A stretch of 64,000 bases of DNA from Hofstenia miamia (lineage: Eukaryota > Xenacoelomorpha > Acoela): contig SCFE01000071.1 of NCBI GenBank assembly GCA_004352715.1, positions 881,719 to 945,718 of the forward strand, in the 5' to 3' direction. The translations under genes were made by a program, and so were the position numbers. Below are positions 57,180 to 64,000 of the stretch, piece after piece. Positions within the stretch are counted from its first letter, which is position 1. Each line of letters begins with the position of its first letter. Below the pieces are notes generated by a model. That model saw only the letters and a list, made by a program, of their open reading frames with translations, searched no databases and was not told the DNA's origin.

Positions 57180-60100
57180 TGACACTCAAGTTTGAAATAC
57201 TTGGAAATGATCAAGTATGACAAACCTTTTAGTTATATAGCAGCTGTCATATACGCCTTAAGTGGATCCTTCGTTCCCTTGCATCGAACTCGCGAGACTA
57301 ATTACTATTATTTTAAAAACGTAATTTATATAAAAGGATGTAAATTCTTGCATTGTTGATGATCTCAAGAATCTAGTAGCAATCAAGCTTGTTAAGAACG
57401 TTTCATCTGGCGTATTGAAGAATTTGTTAACACATTCTGCTTAAGATTAGTACAAAAAGGAATACGACTCAAACAAGTTGGGGCTATCAGCAAGAGGTCT
57501 ACCACAACGGTTTAATAAGCACAATAGAGATGATATTGCTAGATAGTACGATTTTTCACGTATTTTCAAATTTGAAAATCGAAGCCATAATTATTGACTA
57601 GAAATCTTGCTTATGTGAGCCAGCTATAAATTTGTCCCATGATTTATAGGACATCACAGACAGGTGCTTGTGAACCAAATGTATTCATCTTGATAAAAGG
57701 TTCACTAATGAGTTTGCAGATAATATAACATGTGAAACACTAAGCATCTGTTTATTAGTTGAATCAAAAGAAAATGTCTGATTCGAGGTAATCTCTGGCC
57801 CCACAGTGGAATTCTTTGTTAATGCGCAGATGCGAGCATGACTTCAATATTTACTTCAAAAATAGCCTTTATCCACAGCTAGAGAAGCACTTTAAGAAGT
57901 TATGCCCTTAAAACAATCCAAAATTATATGTATATATATATATATATATATTAGGAATATATATGAAATATACTTACTAAATAATTTTGAAAATAAATAT
58001 CGCTGGGCAGCTCAATTACGAACAATTAGTATGTCCGTAATTAATATTTTGTTCTCATTTGGCCTTATTTGAATTGATTGAATATTTTTTCTAAAGAGAA
58101 AATGAAATGCCTTATCAAATTGAGAAGGCAATGAAACCTCTAACTCTAAGACAATTATGATCTGTTTCACTCTCACTTACGTCAATATTTAAGAGAAAAC
58201 ACCAGTTTTATAGAAAATAAATATCCTGGAAGGAGAATGTCTATCATTTTCAATGGTGTAAGCTTCTTCATTTACAAAAACGAAGATAATTGAATTTAGA
58301 TTGCTGAAGTGCATAAATGACTTTTGAACGATCTTGATACTATTGCATGATATGCACTTGAAGCCTTCCATTCCACTATGTTTTAGTTTAAATTATTGGA
58401 AATGTGTAAGTCATTATCAAATGCTATAGGATTACTAATGGAGTAAATATGTATACCTATTTGGTTAACTACAAAGAAATATATAGGCTTTTATTTTTTT
58501 GTTTTCAGTATGCATAGAAGAAAAATTATTAACTCCACTATATAATTATTAGGCGTTCAAAAAAGCAAGAAACTTTGAAATAGACCAGGTTTTTTTCTAT
58601 CAATTTTATCTATTTTTATATCTTACAAGAAAATTAATATTATTCATCATTGTGTATATTTAAATTGAAATTAATAAAATCATGTCGTTTGTGTAACATT
58701 TTACCTTAAGAAATCAATATTATTATTGTTTTTATTATTATTATTATTACTAGTATTATTTTTATTATCATATTATTAATTTACTCTGAAATTACACTTT
58801 TATGAATGAAAACATGGGAGAGGGCAGATCTCAACTAAGTACGATATTATTTGATAGTAAATCTAGTAATGTCATGTACACAATATGTGAAGTAAAAGGA
58901 AAAGCTTCATAGAGCCATTAAAATCTAACGGGTTACATTTTGAACCCTGACACAGAACAATCAACGTTTTATGAGTTAAACCAACCAAACAACATTTTTT
59001 GCAAAAGATCTTACAATATTTTTCCGGAATCGCCTTTTTGGTGCCGGTCTTGTACTGGCTTCGTTTTAGCTCACTTTCTCAGTCCTGCTCACTCCCAGCT
59101 TCTTCAAATTAGTTAAAAATTCCAATACTGCCAGTCCTGTAAATATATTTCGGGTCTCGTACTGAGATTAATTGAACTAAGGGTATGCATTATTAATGAA
59201 GTCAAGTACTGAACATAGACATTGAAAACTTCTAATTTTGAAAATACCATGTAATTGCAAATATTGAATACAATTGATTTCAGAGGAACTTAAGATTTGC
59301 CTAATTCCGTAGTGATCTCGTTCCCGGTATAAGCACGGAACATGTTCCGCAAGACTACATCTGTCTACTTTTTGTGAGGAGTTTATGTAAAATAAACTTT
59401 CAAATACGTGTAGGTAGTAAATCTTGGTAAATATAAATCTATATGTTTTGACTGTTTTTTTCTAAACTTTCACAACTTTTTAACACCCTGAACAGGTTTG
59501 ATTAACTCAATAAAATTGCACATGGTCACTTAAGCATCCCACCTACAATATATCACAAGCAAGCTATATTAAGAACAATTTATCGGCTTTAAGGTCCCCG
59601 AAAACTCTACTAAATGACGTCAATCAATGCAGTTATACGTTTATGATGTCATATGGTACAAAAAACGCAATAAAGCAATAAACTTACAATTAATTTTGCA
59701 CTGTAAAAAGTGACTAATTTTGTGAAATTTTATTTCCTGAGTGAAGTCAAATCTGTACGACAAGCAAGTATATCTCGTTTACTTAATGCCCTATTGCCGT
59801 CGATTACTATTATTACAAAAACTAATCTGCTACATTTTTTTTTACTACAAATATTTTAAAGACAATGCTCTTATTACGTGTCAATTACTTAAAATTACTT
59901 AAATGTCATATTAAATCATTTCAGTACCACCTTAAGCATTTTTTACTAAGAAAACATTTTATTTTTATTAATGAATATTATGAAGAAATGAACGCAAAGC
60001 AACGATACTTTTCTATGACTTACTCTTTCGAATTGTGAAACTTCCAGTCGACTGAATATCAGGCACGAGAAGAAAGGCACTCTTGATGGATCCAGGATTT

Positions 60101-60244
60101 TTTCACATTGGGTTATTTCATTCTTGCATCCGGCACCAGCGAATTTATCAAATTATGTATGTACCAGGCGTGCATTTAGAGTGGAGTCTAGACCCCCAAA
60201 TGGTGAAAAATCACAGAGATCTGTATCGCTAATTCTAGGAATCA
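57180..60244. other. AT-rich intergenic DNA with simple repeats
   Basis: (TA)n at about 57,929-57,951 and an (ATT)n-rich patch at about 58,720-58,790. A CGCGAGTTCGATGC string on the minus strand near 57,290 is B-box-like. No gene was recognised. Confidence 0.5.
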
Positions 60245-60445
60245 ACACTACTACTACTACTAAAAGACTTTATTTAGTCATGTTACAGACTACAAAATAT
60301 CTATAAGAGTTCGCATTTACAATCAATACAAGAACAAAATATAAAACGGCTGCAACCTTCCCGAGAATAATAATCTCGTAAAAAATTGAAAAATATCACC
60401 TTTAATGTTTCTTTAAAAAATCTAGGTCTTTTATAAATTGACAAA

Positions 60446-62422
60446 TTATACTTGGCTTGAAGACAGTTCACGTAATAACTTTTCTGTTCCTTTCAAACGA
60501 GTTTTTTGTATATTAAATTTGAGTCTATTACTACTACGTAAACCAGGTCGTGAATTTTTTGCAATGCTGACATATTTCCAAACGTCAACATCATACATAC
60601 CAGTTACTAGTTTATTGAATAAAATGATATCATTAAATTGCAATAAAAGGGATATTGGTAAAAGATTCAATTTTAACAAACGGTCGCGGTAGTCCATTGA
60701 GAATCCAATAATCCACTTTGAAGCCCTGGATTGTAATTTCTCCAAACATAATAAGTTGCTGACATTGGCATGCCAAACAGAAGAACAATAAATCAGAGTT
60801 GATAAAATATATGATCTGTAAAGGTTAACTTTTGTAGTAATAGGCGTAGAATAAGGAGTACAGCGTTTCAACCTCAAAAGGATGTAATTTGCAGCATGAA
60901 CTTTGGACTGAATATGAGACTTCCAGGTAAGATAAGAAGTAATAATAACTCCCAGGTCCTTTACTTTATGATTTGTATTAACTTTTGCTCCTTGAAAATC
61001 AACAAAAGCAGTTTCCCTATTTGAAAATAGCACAGTTTTGTCAGAATTGAAAACCATAAAATTCGAAATACCCCAATCAATAACTCTTTGACAAATTTGG
61101 GAAATGTGTTCTTTGAAGTTTGAAAACATTTTTGCGTCATCAGCAAACATAAAAGTTTTACAATTGGTGCAAACCGAGGGCAAATCATTGATGAACATTA
61201 AAAACAACATGGGACCCAAGATGGACCCCTGTGGAACTCCACTTTCTACATCCACTAAAATGGAATTTATCCCGTTTATTGTAACGAACTGTCTACGGTT
61301 TCTTAAATAAGACGCGATCAGTTTTAGTACTTTACCACCAACTCCAAATTCGCGCAATTTTTGTAACAATAAGTTGTGAGGAACTTTGTCAAAAGCTTTT
61401 GCCATATCTAGATAAAGCGTATGTATAGGCCTATTTTCGTCACTAGATCTATATAATTCCTCCAAATAAAGCAAAAGCTGAAGCTGTGTAGAACACCTAT
61501 TCATGAACCCAAACTGTTTCGGAGAAATTTTGCTTCTAATCAGCGGAAATAGTTTATGAAACAAAACACTCTCAAAAACAAGGGAAAGCTTGGGCAAAAT
61601 GCTGACTGGTCGATACCTTGTAATGTCTGATCGTGATCCGCTTTTATGAATGGGGGTGACACGAGAAATTTTCCAATTGTCTGGAAAAATTGAAGTGCTT
61701 AAAATATGTCTGAACAACTGGATAACATGCGGTGATAATTCGTTTGCAAAATCACGTAGGAGTTTTCCAGGAATTAAATCTGTACCAGTACCCAAAGAAG
61801 CCTTGCTGAGTGCATCTATCACTGACTTAATATCAATATCAATATGATTTATGACGTTGTCCGAAAAATCCAGATATATGTCAGAAATGTCATTATCGGA
61901 ATAAACAGACCCAAAAAACAGATTAAAACCATCAGCAATTTCTTTGCTCGTTCCAAAATATTCAGCTCCAAACTTCATAACTGAGGGTAAAGATATCTCG
62001 CCATCAAGAGATCTTATTAGTTTAAAACAATCGGCTGTAGAGTTTCCATTTTTGAAGTTATCAAGGAATAAGATAGTATCAAGTTCAACAGAGTTTGATA
62101 ATTCCTGTTTAATGGTTTGGGATTTCAATTTAAAATAGTAATTTGCAGTCCTTTTAAATGCACGTTCAACTGTATCCAAAGAATTCCATAAATAAACAGA
62201 ACGCGAGCTATAATAATAAGGTAATTGTTTTCTTCGATTTCTCTTTCGCGGAACATAAAAATTCAATATTTGAAAAAAAGAATCCGACCAGAAAGAAAAG
62301 TAATCACTTTCTTCCGGTGATTTCAGAAAAGAAAATAGATTTACTGCAAGTTCCTCAGAGAAGGCAGTANAAGAATCCGACCAGAAAGAAAAGTAATCAC
62401 TTTCAACAGATGTGGGGTTCAT
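60446..62422 (-). CDS. Reverse transcriptase of a CR1/Jockey-like LINE, nearly intact
   Basis: 658 codons without a stop. In order: RYRPVSILPKLSLVF (270-284), motif A with LYLDMAKAFDKVP (catalytic Asp339), ASYLRNRRQFVTINGI (370-385), motif B SGVPQGSILGPMLFL (394-408), motif C FMFADD (424-429), VKDLGVIITSYLTWKSHI, and a C-terminal RT-associated region ending RLKFNIQKTRLKGTEKL. All catalytic aspartates are present; motif C is FADD rather than YADD. Codons 9-48 are unreliable: ESDYFSFWSDS occurs twice because 34 bases are repeated either side of an N at 62,370, an assembly artefact. The AP-endonuclease domain is missing, so on its own it could not nick a target. It reads as a recent insertion. 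No host function is implied. Confidence 0.85.
   Translation of the reverse strand: MNPTSVESDYFSFWSDSXTAFSEELAVNLFSFLKSPEESDYFSFWSDSFFQILNFYVPRKRNRRKQLPYYYSSRSVYLWNSLDTVERAFKRTANYYFKLKSQTIKQELSNSVELDTILFLDNFKNGNSTADCFKLIRSLDGEISLPSVMKFGAEYFGTSKEIADGFNLFFGSVYSDNDISDIYLDFSDNVINHIDIDIKSVIDALSKASLGTGTDLIPGKLLRDFANELSPHVIQLFRHILSTSIFPDNWKISRVTPIHKSGSRSDITRYRPVSILPKLSLVFESVLFHKLFPLIRSKISPKQFGFMNRCSTQLQLLLYLEELYRSSDENRPIHTLYLDMAKAFDKVPHNLLLQKLREFGVGGKVLKLIASYLRNRRQFVTINGINSILVDVESGVPQGSILGPMLFLMFINDLPSVCTNCKTFMFADDAKMFSNFKEHISQICQRVIDWGISNFMVFNSDKTVLFSNRETAFVDFQGAKVNTNHKVKDLGVIITSYLTWKSHIQSKVHAANYILLRLKRCTPYSTPITTKVNLYRSYILSTLIYCSSVWHANVSNLLCLEKLQSRASKWIIGFSMDYRDRLLKLNLLPISLLLQFNDIILFNKLVTGMYDVDVWKYVSIAKNSRPGLRSSNRLKFNIQKTRLKGTEKLLRELSSSQV
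62278..62404. other. Single N flanked by a 34-bp direct duplication (assembly artefact)
   Basis: 62,278-62,311 and 62,371-62,404 are identical over 34 bases; the second starts right after the N at 62,370. It distorts the N-terminus of the RT frame. Confidence 0.8.
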
Positions 62423-64000
62423 TGTTGACGGCTATTTTATTCCCAACAGCATAGTTCTTATCATAAGGCTAAATGAAATTAAAAAATTCCAACTATTTCT
62501 AAATGTAATAAACAGATTATCATCTTCTTGTAAGCCTGTTTTTGAAAATATTGGAATGACTTATACTTTTATGAAAGCAGTTTGGCACAATGTATCAAGG
62601 AGAGGCAAGTATTTATCATTTGACTTGTGGTCCCGGCCTCAATCCACACTATTTCCTCTGCTCGGTCTATTTCTCACTTGCATATACTCCTCCTTTCCCC
62701 AAAAAGATGTCCTAGGTACATTTTTGGTATGAAGCTGGGGTTAATTCATAAACATTTGCGTGATAATATTAAAATTAAAAAAATCTAACATGCACAAATT
62801 TGAATACTGATGCTTATTTTTCTCTAATTGAGCAAAAAATATGTATGTGAGATGTGCATGTATAGTAATATTATATGTAAAAAAGTTTCCCAACAACAAA
62901 ACATAGACGAGATTGCACTAAAAGTTAAAATGCATAGTTGCAGATGTGAACCCGTCCTATCTAAAATATTGTGAATTCGGCCACTTTAAGTTCGTTTTAT
63001 GATCCTCGCCAAAAAATTCTTTAATTTTCGGTTTGATAGACCAAAGTTGGGTGTGTTAGAAATTTAAAATGAAATCTACACACTGAAATATTGTTAAAAT
63101 TTTTTATTTTAATTTTAGTATAACTCAGGTTGCCGCATGTATTGAATAAAGTAACACCGGTATAAGGTCTCTCCGCGTAATTGATAAATCACATCGACTT
63201 GATCTGACCACTACTGATTATCAGATATTTCAGAACTCCATAAATGCAAAGGCAGAAATTCTTTGAACTAGCTAAATTTAATCCAACCGAGACAAATTGG
63301 ACTAATTACGAAAGATCATATGAAGTCATTAAAGATCTACTTATAAAGAATTCGGCTGTGAGGATGCTGTTCCACTCTTATATGGCTGTGTGATGTGTCT
63401 CATTAAGTCGCTCTTGTTTACACATCAGTAAAACACGAAGGCGCTGGTTCATCATTAAATATATTTCCAATTCTACCGTAGTTCGTCACCTAAATGTGGA
63501 ATTTCGAATATTAATAGTAAATATGCACTACTATTTCAAAAATATTTCAAATTATTGTTGATATATAATGTAGAAATTTACAAAGAAGCAAGCATTTACT
63601 ATATTTAAAATTAGTCAGTTTTTCAAAAAAAAATTGAATTAACTATACATTAATTGCAATGTTATGTTTCGAAAAATATTAATGTAATAATTTTTTTCGA
63701 TCTTAGGTTAAAAATAATTGGTAATAGTTGAATCTTATTTATGAAGAAAAATAACAGTCCTGCAGTCATCTGACTGTTGCATAAAAATTTTTGCAAAATC
63801 AAATATATTTTGCAAACAGTTTTTAACATTTAAGGTGTGGTAGTCTAAGAAGGGCCTACTCTAAACAGAACCTTACGATTTTCAGTAGAATTCGGCCGGA
63901 ATTTTTTCGACGGATCATTAAGATAGCTGTTTACTCTGCTTTTAACTGCCTTTATTTTTTAATACTACAAATAGCCATCCCGTCATTAAGTAAGCCTTGG
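62423..64000. other. AT-rich DNA, no recognised gene
   Basis: A plus-strand frame of 107 codons at 62,412-62,732 overlaps the LINE end and has no recognised motif. Nothing else is supportable. Confidence 0.5.

Larger units (their letters stand above)
60245..62422 (-). mobile_element. CR1/Jockey-like non-LTR retrotransposon with a short (TAG)n tail
   Basis: On the minus strand an RT frame is followed by about 180 bp of 3' untranslated sequence, CTAAATAAAGTC (an AATAAA signal near 60,268) and a short (TAG)n tail at about 60,247-60,261. The endonuclease domain expected upstream of the RT is absent, so the copy is probably 5'-truncated near 62,420 or beyond, where similarity to LINE proteins fades. 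The tail is a simple repeat rather than poly(A), as in CR1-type elements. Confidence 0.8.

Noticed and set aside
57260-57300. B-box-like CGCGAGTTCGATGC on the minus strand
   Set aside because: No A-box at the right distance and no second copy in the window; a SINE cannot be supported.
59325-59350. GGAACATGTTCC palindrome (fits a p53-type half-site)
   Set aside because: A single 12-bp site far from any gene seen; chance expectation is not negligible.

Overview
The window is an AT-rich (roughly two-thirds A+T) piece of a metazoan nuclear genome. No bacterial gene organisation is present: there are no operons, and nearly all long open frames are relics of transposable elements. The only host-gene evidence is two short exons with canonical GT-AG borders and matching phases, one encoding a signal peptide and one an EGF-like module. 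Together with several non-LTR retrotransposon lineages, a DD37D mariner, TA-flanked and hAT-like MITEs and abundant (TA)n microsatellites, this suggests an invertebrate animal. I cannot resolve the phylum from the sequence. The assembly is a draft: it has two gaps of exactly 1,000 N, smaller gaps of 233, 38, 21 and 19 N, and single N positions. Several gaps are flanked by short duplicated sequence that looks like unmerged contig ends.

Layout. 1-4.5 kb: two copies of an RLE-type non-LTR element with an unusual YLDDG reverse-transcriptase motif, separated by a gap. 7.4-9.7 kb: the 3' end of a minus-strand CR1/Jockey-like LINE with an (AAT)n tail, head to head with an R4/Dong-like element whose stop codon lies in a TAA repeat. 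10.6-11.0, 26.7-27.2, 31.4-31.5 and 44.4-44.6 kb: copies of an unclassified dispersed repeat. 15.8-17.2 kb: a broken member of a multicopy zinc-knuckle protein family. 18.2-18.7 kb: a possible hAT BED-finger relic. 22.2 kb: signal-peptide exon. 34.6-35.3 kb: a second, decayed R4-like copy. 35.9-36.4 kb: a 161-codon minus-strand open frame with AATAAA overlapping its stop. 39.7 kb: an RT relic. 41.8-45.4 kb: a cluster of non-autonomous DNA elements, including one nested inside another. 48.2-49.5 kb: a complete mariner with two nonsense codons. 51.4 kb: EGF exon. 60.2-62.4 kb: a nearly intact minus-strand CR1/Jockey-like RT frame.

How it fits together. The plus-strand exons at 22,165-22,252 and 51,388-51,507 are both at phase 1 and would join as a Gly codon. 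They may belong to one gene for a secreted or membrane EGF protein, with an intron of about 29 kb that has collected most of the mobile elements. No other exon of that gene is recognisable here. I found no convincing new multi-gene system. The most informative observations are the TAA-associated R4-like copies, the nested MITEs, the MITE with reiterated subterminal motifs, the large (TA)n palindromes, the undescribed dispersed repeat and the assembly artefacts.
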